A stretch of 64,000 bases of DNA, taken from contig NZ_BMWD01000010.1 in the NCBI RefSeq assembly GCF_014651055.1, positions 91,574 through 155,573 of the forward strand, written 5' to 3'. Origin of the DNA: Streptomyces fructofermentans (GTDB taxonomy: Bacteria > Actinomycetota > Actinomycetes > Streptomycetales > Streptomycetaceae). A program made the position numbers and the translations under genes. This document shows positions 32,580-41,643 of the stretch, in pieces (position 1 is the stretch's first letter; every line of letters begins with the position of its first letter). The notes under the pieces are model-generated. The model made no database searches. It had not been told where the DNA came from and saw nothing but the letters and a program-made list of their open reading frames with translations.

Positions 32580-33913
32580 CCGACGGCACCTCAGCGGCGG
32601 GCGACATACCCGGGAAGAGGTCCTTACGGCCGCTGGGCGGGGTGCTGGCGGCCATGGCCGTGTCGCTGACCGGCACACGGATCTCCATGGTGGCGCTGCC
32701 CTGGTTCGTCCTCGTCACCACGGGCAGCGCGACCCGGACCGGCCTGGTCGCCTTCTGCGAGCTGACCCCCTACGTACTGGTCAAGGCCCTGGCGGGACCG
32801 CTGGTGGACCGCAGCGGCCCGCGGACCGTCTCGTGGACCGCCGATGTGGCGAGCGCGACCGCGGCCGCCGCGGTTCCGCTGCTCCACACCCTGGACCTGC
32901 TCTCCTTTCCGCTTCTGCTGGTTCTGGTCGCGCTGATCGGCGCGGCCCGGGGACCGGGCGACCTCGCCAAGGAAGTGATGGTCCCGGAGGCGGCGGTTCG
33001 CGGCCGGGTACCGCTGGAGCGGGCCACGGGACTGTCCGGCGTCATCGAGCGGCTCGCCTCCACCGTGGGCCTGGCGATCGGCGGATCCCTCGTGGCGCTG
33101 CTCGGCCCCCTGACCGGACTCGCCGTCAACGCGGGCTGTTTCGGCCTGGGTTCGGCGATCGTCGGACTCGCGCTTCCCCGCGGCATGGGACGCGCGGTCG
33201 AGGAAGGCGCCCCGCCCACCGGGGAGACCGAACCGGGCTACTGGCGGCGGTTCGGCGAGGGCTTCACCTTCCTGCGCGGCGAGCCGCTGCTGCTCACCGT
33301 CATCTCCATGGTCGCCGTCACCAACCTGCTGGACGCGGCGCTCAACGCGGTCCTCCTGCCCGTCTGGGCGAGGGAGTCCGGCAACGGGGCGACCGCGATC
33401 GGCCTGTTGGGCAGTGTGATGGGGGCCGCGGCGGTCGCCGGCAGCCTGATCGCGGCAGCGGTCGCGCACCGGCTGCGGCGGCGGCCGGTGGTTCTCGCCG
33501 GGTTCCTGCTGCTCGGGGCACCGAGGTTCCTGATCCTCGCCGCCGACGCCCCGTTGGGGGTGACGCTGGCCGTCTTCGCGGTCAGCGGGTTCGGTGCCGG
33601 CTTCGTCAACCCCGTGCTGGGAGCCGTACTCGTGGAGCGGGTGCCCCGCGGGATGCTCGGCCGGGTCAACGCCCTCGGCGACTCGATGGCCTGGGCCGGG
33701 ATCCCGTTCGGCGGTCTGCTCGCCGGTGCCGCGGTGACCGCTGTCGGACTCGTACCGGTCCTGATCACCTGCGGCGCCGCGTACTTCCTCACCACCAATC
33801 TGGCGGGACTGCGGCCGGAATGGCGCGAGATGGACCGCACGCGCGGACAGGGCGCCCTGAAGCCGCGCCCCGAGGAGGGCGCCGCACGGGGCGGTGCGAA
33901 CGCGACGACCTGA
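32576..33913 (+). CDS. MFS transporter
   Basis: 445 residues from GTG 32576, which overlaps the ArsR-type stop. About twelve membrane helices; the first pair contains LGGVLAAMAVSLTGTRISMVALPWFVLVTTGSATRTGLVAFCELTPYVLVKALAGPLVDRSGPRTV, whose GPLVDRxGPR is the cytoplasmic loop 2-3 MFS signature. The DHA3-like arrangement (also called MFS_3 / enterobactin exporter-like) fits drug or siderophore export. Translational coupling to an ArsR-type regulator implies inducible efflux, with the exported compound probably the inducer. Confidence 0.9.
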   Translation: MTDGTSAAGDIPGKRSLRPLGGVLAAMAVSLTGTRISMVALPWFVLVTTGSATRTGLVAFCELTPYVLVKALAGPLVDRSGPRTVSWTADVASATAAAAVPLLHTLDLLSFPLLLVLVALIGAARGPGDLAKEVMVPEAAVRGRVPLERATGLSGVIERLASTVGLAIGGSLVALLGPLTGLAVNAGCFGLGSAIVGLALPRGMGRAVEEGAPPTGETEPGYWRRFGEGFTFLRGEPLLLTVISMVAVTNLLDAALNAVLLPVWARESGNGATAIGLLGSVMGAAAVAGSLIAAAVAHRLRRRPVVLAGFLLLGAPRFLILAADAPLGVTLAVFAVSGFGAGFVNPVLGAVLVERVPRGMLGRVNALGDSMAWAGIPFGGLLAGAAVTAVGLVPVLITCGAAYFLTTNLAGLRPEWREMDRTRGQGALKPRPEEGAARGGANATT

Positions 33914-34056
33914 CGTGTACGGGAGCGGGACGGACCGTCCGGCCTCCGCCCCCGCTCACCGTCACGCGTCAGTACGTTCCCCTGGCCGGAAGCGGGCGCA
34001 TCCGGAGGCACAGGAGCGTCGCCCGCCGGGGCCGACCAGCGGACCCGGCGCGACGG

Positions 34057-34725
34057 TCACCCGCTCTTCAGGCTCTTCCTCGCCAGCAGATACGCGGGGA
34101 GCATGTCCTCGTGCTCCTCCGTGTCCAGGCCGCCCAGGTGGAGCACCACGACCCCCTTCGGCGTCGCGACCGCGAGGGCCCGCTCCCTCTTCGGTTCGTC
34201 CACCAGTTCACTGGTGTTGACGTAGCTGACCTCGGCGGCGGCGAGTCCGTCCAGCGTGAGGTCGCTGTACTTCTCGTCACCGCGCTTGTCGGCCTCGTCC
34301 TCGACGAACGCCTTGAGCGCCGTGCGGGCGTCCTCGCCCTTCTCGCCGCCCTTCCACACCCGCAGGAAGCCGATGTGGCCGGCCGGCTTGGCGTCGACCT
34401 CGCAGACCAGTGTCACGGTGCCCTGTTCCAGCAGTCCGAGTTCGTCCTCACCCGAGGCGACCGGCTCCGCCTTCCACCCGGCGGCGAGGTCGAACGCGAC
34501 CGGCAGGGGGCAGGGAGAGCCCGGGCCGCCCAGCGAACCGCCCTTGGCCACGGCCTTCTCGGAGGCGGAGCCCGCGGGGTCCTGCTTCCGCGAGGGCGCG
34601 GCGGAGTCCGCCGGCCTGTCCTGGGCAGGCTCGCCGGAGCAGCCCGTCACGGCTGTCAGCAGCAGTGCCGCCGGAACCACTCCGAGGCCCGCGCCCCGCA
34701 CCAGACCTCGTATGACACTGCGCAC
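34057..34725 (-). CDS. Lipoprotein, hypothetical
   Basis: 222 residues from GTG 34725 with GGTGGAG upstream. Signal with lipobox (AALLLTAVTGC), then a Ser/Asp/Ala linker and a domain of about 170 residues containing CPLPVAFDLAAGWKAEPV, LLEQGTVTLVCEVDAKPAGHIGFLRVW and LDGLAAAEVSYVNTSEL...VVVLHLGG. The pattern (Cys, beta strands, DLAAGWKA) resembles lipoproteins of the LpqN/DUF-type 'Mog1/PsbP-like' fold, but I cannot name the family with confidence. Located outside the membrane; convergent with the MFS gene. Confidence 0.7.
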   Translation of the reverse strand: MRSVIRGLVRGAGLGVVPAALLLTAVTGCSGEPAQDRPADSAAPSRKQDPAGSASEKAVAKGGSLGGPGSPCPLPVAFDLAAGWKAEPVASGEDELGLLEQGTVTLVCEVDAKPAGHIGFLRVWKGGEKGEDARTALKAFVEDEADKRGDEKYSDLTLDGLAAAEVSYVNTSELVDEPKRERALAVATPKGVVVLHLGGLDTEEHEDMLPAYLLARKSLKSG

Positions 34726-35298
34726 GATCGGCTCTCCACCTGCTGAATGTCGGTGTGCTGACGGCGGCCCGCAGGGGCACCCGCGCCTTCCGGCGGCCCG
34801 CCGGCCCACACCCTACGCATCGCCTCCGGCAGCCTCGCGGCCGCATCCCCGTACAGCGTGCGTGGCCCGCGGGGCACGCTCGGTGCCGTCGATCGCGAAC
34901 CCCGGCAAGACGAGGGAGTTGCCGGTTCCTCGCGAGGGCATTCCCCGGCTCCCGTTCGGGCAACGGGGCCCCGACCACCGAGAAGTGCTCCGGACCGGGC
35001 AGCCCGTGAGGCACCCGGGTGAGGCGGACTTCGCGGGTGGTGCCGGGGAGGGGCGGCGTCATGGACGGGTTCGTGTCCGTCCGGGGACGGCGGGGCTGCC
35101 GTCGGGCGGCGCGACGCCAACCCCGCACCCGCGCGCCGGCGTCAGGAGCCGTACGCGCCGCACGGCGGTCCGTGCCGCCAACCCGGCTATTCGCGTTCGA
35201 CATCGAGGCGCAGAGGAGATTTCGTCGAACTGGTGTGGTTTTGTGGCAATTCGTTGATGCCGTCGAACGCGGCTCGGAGATCAGTACGGAGGCGCACC
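34726..35298. other. Divergent intergenic region, 573 bp
   Basis: Between the lipoprotein (minus) and the DUF4394 gene (plus). Open frames here lack gene-like residues. The last 100 bases (35190-35270) are A+T richer than their surroundings and probably contain the DUF4394 promoter; no clear palindrome or terminator was recognised. Confidence 0.45.
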
Positions 35299-36162
35299 AT
35301 GCGCAAGGTTGCAGTCGTCCTCGCCCTGGCCGCCGTCGCGGCCGCCGCAGTGCCGGCCGCGGGCGCGGCACCGGATCGGGCGGACGACAGGTGGGTCGGT
35401 ACGGGCAAGGGCCTCGTCACCGTCGGCCTGACCACCGATCAGCGACTGGTGGCCTTCCGCACCCAGACCCCGGGCGAGACCTGGAACCTGGGCAGGATCA
35501 CGGGCCTCCGGGGCGACGACCGGCTCGTCGGTATCGACTTCCGCGTCCAGGACAAGCGCCTCTACGGTGTCGGCAACCGGGGCGGCGTCTACACCGTCAG
35601 CAGTGCGGCGAAGGCCGTGAAGGCGTCCCAGCTCACGGTCGGGCTGTCGGGCCGGAACTTCGGCGTCGACTTCAATCCCGCGGCCGACCGGCTGCGCGTG
35701 ATCAGCGACAACGGGCAGAACCTGCGCCACAGGCTCGACGCCCCCGGCGTCCGGGGCGCCACCGTCGCCGACATCGCCCTCACCAACTCGACGAGGCCGC
35801 CGTCGAGGGCGACCGGAGTGAGCGGGGCCGCGTACACCAACAACGACCTCGACCCGGCCACCGGGACGACGCTGTTCGACATCGACACACTGAACGACCG
35901 TGTCTCCCTCCAGTACCCGGCCAACGCGGGCACCCTCGCGCCCATCGGAACGCTGGGGGTGAACGCCGGGCCGGCAGCGGGATTCGACATCTTCCACAAG
36001 CCCAAGGACGGCACGAACAGCGGGTTCGCGGCACTCAAAACGGGTGGGGCGTACCGCTTCTACCGGATCGACCTGCTCGGCGGAGGGACGGCACACTTCG
36101 TCGGCGCGTTCCCGGCGGCGCGGCAGGTCTTCGACATCGCACTCCCGTTCAGGCAGGACTGA
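35299..36162 (+). CDS. Secreted DUF4394 protein (beta-propeller-like)
   Basis: 287 residues from ATG 35299 with CGGAGG upstream. Sec signal peptide MRKVAVVLALAAVAAAAVPAAGA with cleavage near 23-25. The mature protein has the DUF4394 repeats: LVTVGLTTDQRLVAFRTQTPGETWNLGRITGLRGDDRLVGIDFRVQDKRLYGVGNRGGVYTV, FGVDFNPAADRLRVISDNGQNLR, AAYTNNDLDPATGTTLFDIDTLNDRVSLQ and GFDIFHKPKDG. This layout gives a secreted beta-propeller of unknown role; the single-domain length is normal. Convergent with the response regulator by 14 bases. Confidence 0.9.
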   Translation: MRKVAVVLALAAVAAAAVPAAGAAPDRADDRWVGTGKGLVTVGLTTDQRLVAFRTQTPGETWNLGRITGLRGDDRLVGIDFRVQDKRLYGVGNRGGVYTVSSAAKAVKASQLTVGLSGRNFGVDFNPAADRLRVISDNGQNLRHRLDAPGVRGATVADIALTNSTRPPSRATGVSGAAYTNNDLDPATGTTLFDIDTLNDRVSLQYPANAGTLAPIGTLGVNAGPAAGFDIFHKPKDGTNSGFAALKTGGAYRFYRIDLLGGGTAHFVGAFPAARQVFDIALPFRQD

Positions 36163-36176
36163 CCGGGTCCCGACTT

Positions 36177-36836
36177 TCACAGCAGGCCCAGGTCCCGGGC
36201 GCGCAGCGCGGCCTGGGTGCGGTCGCGCAGGCGGAGCCGGCCGAGGATGCGGGAGACGTGGTTCTTCACCGTGCCCTCGCTGAGATACAACTCGCCGGCG
36301 ATCTCCCGGTTGGTCCGGCCGCGCGCGACGAGCCGCAGGATGTCGATCTCGCGCGGGCTCAGGGCCGGGGACCCCGATCCCGGGGTCGGGGCCGGGAGGG
36401 GCGGGGGCAGGGCCGCGGCGAGGCGGCCGGCCACCGAGGAGTCGAGCTGGGTGACCCCCGAGTGCGCCAGCCGGATGGCGTGGGCCAGTTCGTCGGCGGG
36501 CAGGTCCTTGAGCAGATAGCCGCTCGCGCCCGCCCGCAGGGCCTGGACCACGTACTCCTCGTCGTCGAACGTCGTCAGCATCACGACCCGGCACCCCGGC
36601 ACGCGGTCGCGCAGCACGGCGGCGGCCTCGACGCCGTCCAGCACGGGCATCCGAACATCCATCAGCGCGACGTCCGGCCGCAGTTCCACCGCCTTCACGA
36701 CCGCTTCCCGCCCGTCCGCCGCCGTGCCCACCACGCTGATGCCCGGCCGGATCGAGAGCAGTGACGCGATGCCGTCCCGGATGAGCTGCTGGTCGTCCAC
36801 CACCAGGACGCGTACCGCCGCCGGTTCCCCGCTCAC
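36177..36836 (-). CDS. NarL/LuxR-family response regulator
   Basis: 219 residues from GTG 36836. Receiver domain 8-120 with the acidic pair Asp14-Asp15 (VLVVDDQQLIRDGIASLL), phosphorylation site Asp60 (VALMDVRMPVLDGVEAA), Thr in MLTTFDDEEY and Lys in YLLKDLPADEL. LuxR-type HTH at about 152-215 (LSPREIDILRLVARGRTNREIAGELYLSEGTVKNHVSRILGRLRLRDRTQAA). The start overlaps the kinase stop by 4 bp (GTGA), so the pair is coupled. Target promoters are not evident here; the convergent DUF4394 gene and the downstream palindrome at 38061 are possible. Confidence 0.95.
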   Translation of the reverse strand: MSGEPAAVRVLVVDDQQLIRDGIASLLSIRPGISVVGTAADGREAVVKAVELRPDVALMDVRMPVLDGVEAAAVLRDRVPGCRVVMLTTFDDEEYVVQALRAGASGYLLKDLPADELAHAIRLAHSGVTQLDSSVAGRLAAALPPPLPAPTPGSGSPALSPREIDILRLVARGRTNREIAGELYLSEGTVKNHVSRILGRLRLRDRTQAALRARDLGLL

Positions 36837-37972
36837 CGTTCGCCCCCGCCCCGCGGGACGACCACCGTGAGCCGCGTGCCCCCGCCCGGCGTGCTGTCGA
36901 TGTCCACGCTTCCCGCCACGAGGTGCACCCGCTCCCGCATGCCCGTCAGACCGAGGCCGCCCGTCGCGTCGGCGGGGGCGAAGCCGCAGCCGTCGTCCGC
37001 CACGGCCAGCCGTGCGCCGTGCTCCGCCAGCCGGACCGCGACCGACACCCGGGAGGCCCGGGCGTGGCGCAGCGCGTTGGTCAGCCCCTCCTGCGCGGCC
37101 CGGTAGAGCGCGGTCAGTTCGGCCTCGCCGTACCCCTCCTGTGCGCCGCTCACCTCGACGGTGACACGCGGGGCCGCGCCGCCGTCGCGCGCCCACCCGG
37201 CGAGCGCCGTCGACAGCGACAGGGGAGGCGTCCCCTCGCGCAACGCCCGCACGGACTGCCGTACGTCGCCCAGGGCGAGACGCACCGACTGCCTGGCCTC
37301 CTCCATCGCCCGCGCGGCGGCGTCCGGGTCCAGGGCGCGGAACTCCGAGGCGATCTCCAACTGCACCGAGACCGCCATGAGATGGTGGCCGAGGCTGTCG
37401 TGGAGGTCCCTGGCCACGCGGTTGCGCTCGGCCGCCGCGGACAGCTCCCCGACCCGTGCGGCGTACTCCTGCAGTTCGCGGCGGACCCGCTGCTCACCGA
37501 CGGCGACGGCGGCCATCGAGAGCGCCAGCACCAGGCCGACGCCGAGCATCAGCAGGTCGGCCACGCGTTCCGGATCGCGGTACCAGCCGGGAGCCGTCAG
37601 CACAGAGCCCGTGAGCTGCCCGGCCAGGCACAGCGCTCCGAGGGCGAGCGCGGCCTTCCGGCCGAACGCGAAGTACGCGGTGAACGGCAGCAGCACGAAC
37701 AGCACTTGGGACAGGTCGGAGGCGTCCAGCGCGACCACCACGCCCGTCAGCACGCACCGCGAGAACAGCGCCGCCACCCGGGCCCCGGACCACCGGCGCT
37801 CCGCCCGGTCGAGGACGAAGAGGGCCACCAGCGCGGCGACGAACCCGGCGGTGCGCCACGACCACAGCGCGGGCCCTTCGCCCAGACCGGCCGCCAGATA
37901 GTAGACCCCGCCGGCGAGCACCGCTCCGTACAACAGCGGTGACACCCATGGCACGGGCACGTACGCCGCCAT
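36833..37972 (-). CDS. Two-component sensor histidine kinase (NarL-type, HisKA_3)
   Basis: 379 residues from ATG 37972, which has GGAGG five bases upstream (GTG at 37978 is too close to it). N-terminal six-helix membrane region (residues about 8-158) with no large extracellular loop, then HisKA_3 with the phosphoacceptor His191 (ERNRVARDLHDSLGHHLMAVSVQLE). The HATPase_c domain at the C-terminus has N-box ALYRAAQEGLTNALRHARA, G1 DDGCGFAPADATGGLGLTGMRERV and G2 TPGGGTRLTVVVP. Coupled to the LuxR regulator. Ligand unknown; a membrane-embedded sensor is implied by the short loops. Confidence 0.95.
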   Translation of the reverse strand: MAAYVPVPWVSPLLYGAVLAGGVYYLAAGLGEGPALWSWRTAGFVAALVALFVLDRAERRWSGARVAALFSRCVLTGVVVALDASDLSQVLFVLLPFTAYFAFGRKAALALGALCLAGQLTGSVLTAPGWYRDPERVADLLMLGVGLVLALSMAAVAVGEQRVRRELQEYAARVGELSAAAERNRVARDLHDSLGHHLMAVSVQLEIASEFRALDPDAAARAMEEARQSVRLALGDVRQSVRALREGTPPLSLSTALAGWARDGGAAPRVTVEVSGAQEGYGEAELTALYRAAQEGLTNALRHARASRVSVAVRLAEHGARLAVADDGCGFAPADATGGLGLTGMRERVHLVAGSVDIDSTPGGGTRLTVVVPRGGGER

Positions 37973-38060
37973 GCACACCTCCGCCCGCCAGGCCCTGCCA
38001 CCAGGCTAGGCCGGGCCCGCACGCGGGACCACGCCGACGGGGAAAGTCCCGCCGAGCACG

Positions 38061-38084
38061 GCCGTTCGGCACATGCCGAACGGC
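38061..38084. promoter_or_regulatory. 24-bp inverted repeat between kinase and membrane protein genes
   Basis: GCCGTTCGGCA (38061-38071), spacer CA, TGCCGAACGGC (38074-38084): perfect 11-bp arms with a two-base spacer. It lies about 90 bases upstream of the histidine kinase and 127 bases upstream of the divergent membrane protein, so it could control either; it could equally be read as a small hairpin. Confidence 0.5.
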
Positions 38085-38210
38085 ACCGGCACCGCCGGGG
38101 TGCGGGTGACTTCCGGCGGTCGCCTCGACCGCTGGGCACCTCCCGCCGCGAGGCCCGCACTCCCTACGGTTTCGGCACCTGCCCGCCCCACGACGAATCG
38201 GAGCGCCGCT

Positions 38211-38852
38211 GTGTTCTCACCCTCCTCACCCTCCTCACCGTCCTCCCCGATCGGCTCCGCACCGGCCGCCGCCGCACCGGTGTCCGCCCGCTTCGCCCGC
38301 CTGGGCGCTCTCTGCGGGACCCTGTCCGGACTCCTCATCGCACTGCCCTCACTGGTCGAGGCGTTCACCGGGGAGACCGCCGCGACCAGTCTTCTGCTCG
38401 CCCTCTCCCCGGCCTTCTCCCTGCCTCTGCTCATCGCGCTCCACCAGCGGCAGAGCCATCTGAGCGGCCGCTTCGGGGAGTCCGCGTACCTCGTGAACCT
38501 CATCGGCCTCAGCCTGTTCGGCGGGGCGGCGTTCACCGCGAACCTGGTGCTGTTCCACCTGGACGAAGACGTCATCGAAGCGGAACTGACGGGCCCCACC
38601 ATCCCCGTGCTCCTCGGCTCGGCCGTCGTCTTCGCGGTGGGCTGCGCCCTGTTCGGGGCGGCGATGATCCGGGCAGGCAGGTTCCCGAAGGTCCCGTCCT
38701 GGGGGTACGCCGTCGCGCTGCCCCTGTTCGCGTTCCTGATCACCCTGCCGGACTCCGTGTTCACGAGCGCGCTGCACATCGTCGTGGGCGCCACGGTGAT
38801 CTGGCTCGCGACGTCGCTGTGGCAGAACGCCTCGCGGGGGCAGGCGGGTTGA
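38211..38852 (+). CDS. Hypothetical membrane protein, six-helix
   Basis: 213 residues from GTG 38211 with GGAGCG upstream; the frame is open for 46 codons before it but without coding character. Ser/Pro-rich start, then about six hydrophobic helices (FARLGALCGTLSGLLIALPSL, SLLLALSPAFSLPLLIALHQ, YLVNLIGLSLFGGAAFTANLVLF, PTIPVLLGSAVVFAVGCALFGAAMI, WGYAVALPLFAFLITLPDSV, SALHIVVGATVIWLATSLW). No family is recognised with confidence; the topology is like DUF4386/4064-type membrane proteins. Function unknown. Convergent with the next gene. Confidence 0.7.
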   Translation: MFSPSSPSSPSSPIGSAPAAAAPVSARFARLGALCGTLSGLLIALPSLVEAFTGETAATSLLLALSPAFSLPLLIALHQRQSHLSGRFGESAYLVNLIGLSLFGGAAFTANLVLFHLDEDVIEAELTGPTIPVLLGSAVVFAVGCALFGAAMIRAGRFPKVPSWGYAVALPLFAFLITLPDSVFTSALHIVVGATVIWLATSLWQNASRGQAG

Positions 38853-38883
38853 GCAGGCCGCCCGGAGGTGGAGGGGCAGCCGG

Positions 38884-39405
38884 TCAGCAGCTCAGGTACT
38901 TGACCACCGCGTCACCGGCGCGCGCCGCGGCGCGGTAGAAATCAGCAAGGTCCGCGAGGTCACCGGCGACCTCGCGGGCCCAGTCGTCGTCCCACTGCCG
39001 GGAGAATCCGAGCTCCCGCACGAGCGCGGCCATACGCGACGGATCGGCGGCCATCCACGCCTCGTACCGCGCGCCGCCCAGAACCTCCGCCGCCGCGGCG
39101 ACGGCGTCGGGTGCCAGCACGGTGACGACGGTGTACTCCTCGACCTCGCCATCAGGACTGGTCCACGTGTCCCGGCGGGGCTCACCGCCGTAGACGGGGA
39201 GCCCCGCCACCGAGTCCGGGCCCGAAGAGCACTCGACCAGTACCCGGTGCATCACCGAGCAGTGGAACTCCACCGCGGTGACCAGGCGCTTGTCCCACAG
39301 TTCCGGCTGATCGTCCCAGTCCGGGACCAGGGCCAGCAGGTCCTGCGGGGCCGACGAGGCGGCACTCTCGGCCGTCGTCCTCCGCCAGAAGAAGGACACG
39401 CTCAT
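38884..39405 (-). CDS. Hypothetical protein, possibly DUF1877 (YfbM)-like
   Basis: 173 residues from ATG 39405 with GGAG upstream. It starts MSVSFFWRRTTAESA, contains YEAWMAADPSRMAALVRELGFSRQW and ends with DLADLADFYRAAARAGDAVVKYLSC; the terminal pattern of a helix followed by FYxxAAxxGDAVVxYL resembles DUF1877/YfbM proteins, but the N-terminal half does not give a clear match, so the assignment is tentative. Cytosolic, acidic, with one terminal Cys. Convergent with the membrane protein. Function unknown. Confidence 0.45.
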   Translation of the reverse strand: MSVSFFWRRTTAESAASSAPQDLLALVPDWDDQPELWDKRLVTAVEFHCSVMHRVLVECSSGPDSVAGLPVYGGEPRRDTWTSPDGEVEEYTVVTVLAPDAVAAAAEVLGGARYEAWMAADPSRMAALVRELGFSRQWDDDWAREVAGDLADLADFYRAAARAGDAVVKYLSC

Positions 39406-39582
39406 GCACTCGCTCCGTTCATCCGCCGACCGCATCCGCGATCGTGACGGACGCAGCCTAGAAGCACCCGCCGACAAGGCCCCTCACCACGACCGCCCCG
39501 CGACGCCGACGGCCCACGCGCGAGCGACGAACAGGGGTGACGGAACGGCCGCGGCCGGCCGGCGCGCGCCCGGGGTGGTGCC

Positions 39583-41289
39583 CTACCGCGAGGCGTGCGG
39601 GATGCGGATCGTCAGCAGTGCCACGTCGTCGTCGTTGTCGGCCGGCCGGGTGTGCTGGAGCAGTTGGTCGGCGAAGGAGTTCAGGGGCCGGTGCGCGAGG
39701 ACGGCCGCGTGCCTGCGCATACGTGCCAGGCCGACGTCCAGGAGCTGCCGGCGGCTCTCGATGAGGCCGTCGGTGTAGAACACCAGCGTCGACCCCGGGG
39801 GCAGCGTGACGCGCGCCTCGGTGCGCGGGTGGAGCGTGCCGGTGCCGAGGAGTATCCCCTTGCTCTCGTCGAGGTACCGGGTCACGCCGTCGTACTCGAC
39901 GAGCAGGGGCGGCGGGTGGCCGGCGCTGGTCCAGCGCAGGATCCACTCCCCGTCGGGCTCGCGGGCCAGCCGGGCCAGGATCAGGGTGGCCATGCGGACG
40001 TCGGTGATGTGCCGCATCGCCTGGTCCAGGTGCTGCACGGTGTGGTGCGGCGGGTCGTCCCGCGACCAGGTGTAGGCGCGGAGCATGTTGCGCAGCTGCG
40101 CCATGCCCGCGGCCGCGTCGAGGTCGTGGCCGGCCACGTCGCCGATGACGAGCGCGGTGTCCCCGCCCGGGAGCGTGAAGGCGTCGTACCAGTCGCCTCC
40201 GACGTGGGAGGCGTCCGGGGCCGGCAGATAGCGCGTGGTCATCTCCACCCCGGAGAGCCGGGGCAGTTGGGGGAGCAGATAGCGCTGCATCGTCGCGGCG
40301 ACCTGGCGCTGGCGCTGGTAGTGGCGTGCGTTCTCCAGCGCGATGCCGATGCGGCGGGCGATGTCCTCCACGAGGGTCAACTCGCCCGTGGTGAACGCCT
40401 CGTCGCGCCGGACACGACCCAGGGTGAGGGCGCCCACGACCTCGTGGGGGCCCCGGATGGGGGCGATGGCCGCGGTCTGGATGCCCGTCGCCTCGAACAG
40501 CTTGCGCTGCTCCACCGCGATGCCGGTGTCGGGCGGCCCGTCGTAGGTCTCCGGGCCGGCGAGGGCGGAGGACACACCGCGCAGGGCCTTGGACAACGGC
40601 ATGGGGGAGGAGGCGGGAACGGGCGGCATGGGGCCCTGAAGGTCCTCACGGACGTGCAGCGCGGACTCCTGGGCCTGGACGACCAGGGAGCGCGTGACCT
40701 CGTCCCCCTCGGTGATCAGGTCGATGACGGCCCAGTCCGCGAGGCGCGGCAGCATCAGCTCGACCACGCGGCGCAAGGCCCCGTGCACGTCGACGTTGGA
40801 GATGAGCTGCGCGGTGGTGTCGGCCAGCAGGGCGAGCCGTTCGCCCTCCGACAGGGCGCGGGGTGAGGCGCCGGCCTGCGGCGCGCCCGGATGGGTCTCC
40901 TCCGCCGGGTGGAAGGCGATCAGGGCGACCGTGCCCCGGTCGTTCGGCTCGCAGGGCAGGGACAGCCACTGCCCGGGCAGCAGCGTGCCGTCCCCGCGGG
41001 GGAACCAGTTCCTGCCGGTACGGAACGCCCGGTGGGCCAGTTGCGTACCGCCCCGTTCGCAGGCCTCCCTGGTGACCGTGTGCCCGTCGGCGTCGCGATG
41101 CAGCAGATCGTGGGCGTCCTTCCCGATCACCTCGTGGGCTTTGAGGAGCAGGAGGTCGAGAGCGCGCTGGTTGGCCCAGACGATGCGGCCCGTGCGACCG
41201 ACGGCGTAGATGCCCGCGCTGCTGTGTTCGAGCGCGGCGTTCGCCGTGCCCGGGTCTGCCGGGGCTCGTGCGGCCGAGCGGTCCGCCAT
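39583..41289 (-). CDS. PAS-GAF-SpoIIE serine phosphatase (PP2C)
   Basis: 568 residues from ATG 41289 with GAGGAG upstream. Three domains in order: PAS at about 15-115 (LEHSSAGIYAVGRTGRIVWANQRALDLL...), GAF at about 150-325 (RLALLADTTAQLISNVDVHGALRRVVELMLPRLADWAVIDL...FTTGELTLVEDIARRIGIALENARHYQ), and SpoIIE/PP2C from about 335 to 565 with metal ligands in HVGGDWYDAF, VIGDVAGHDLDAA and DNDDDVALLTIR. This is the standard Streptomyces RsbU/Orr-like architecture controlling anti-sigma switches. Cytosolic. No anti-anti-sigma factor is adjacent. Confidence 0.93.
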   Translation of the reverse strand: MADRSAARAPADPGTANAALEHSSAGIYAVGRTGRIVWANQRALDLLLLKAHEVIGKDAHDLLHRDADGHTVTREACERGGTQLAHRAFRTGRNWFPRGDGTLLPGQWLSLPCEPNDRGTVALIAFHPAEETHPGAPQAGASPRALSEGERLALLADTTAQLISNVDVHGALRRVVELMLPRLADWAVIDLITEGDEVTRSLVVQAQESALHVREDLQGPMPPVPASSPMPLSKALRGVSSALAGPETYDGPPDTGIAVEQRKLFEATGIQTAAIAPIRGPHEVVGALTLGRVRRDEAFTTGELTLVEDIARRIGIALENARHYQRQRQVAATMQRYLLPQLPRLSGVEMTTRYLPAPDASHVGGDWYDAFTLPGGDTALVIGDVAGHDLDAAAGMAQLRNMLRAYTWSRDDPPHHTVQHLDQAMRHITDVRMATLILARLAREPDGEWILRWTSAGHPPPLLVEYDGVTRYLDESKGILLGTGTLHPRTEARVTLPPGSTLVFYTDGLIESRRQLLDVGLARMRRHAAVLAHRPLNSFADQLLQHTRPADNDDDVALLTIRIPHASR

Positions 41290-41643
41290 CACGGCTCCTC
41301 GCCTCAAGTAACGACGCCAGCGCGCCGTGCCGGGGTCGGGCCCGGGCACGGCTCTGGCCATGTCGTGCCCAGAAGAAGCCGTCCCATGCCGACCGCCGCC
41401 GTACCGCCCCGCCGTCGGCAGCGTACGGGCCGCGCCGGGAGAGCCGCCCTGCGAGGTCGCCCGTCACCGGGGCCGGTGGCCCCGACTCCTGCGCGAGGGG
41501 CCCGGTGCGGGCAGGGCACCTCGAACTGCTCGTCGCGCGGCAGGGGCTGCCGGGCGCCGAGCGGCTCTCGGACCGGGGACCGGGGCGCCGACGCGGCACA
41601 AATTCCGTCGACATGGCCCGGCGCGGCGTGAAGGGTGGGCGGC
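41290..41643. other. Divergent intergenic region, 354 bp
   Basis: Between the phosphatase (minus) and the methyltransferase (plus). No gene, clear palindrome or repeat was recognised; promoters for both genes should lie here. Confidence 0.45.
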
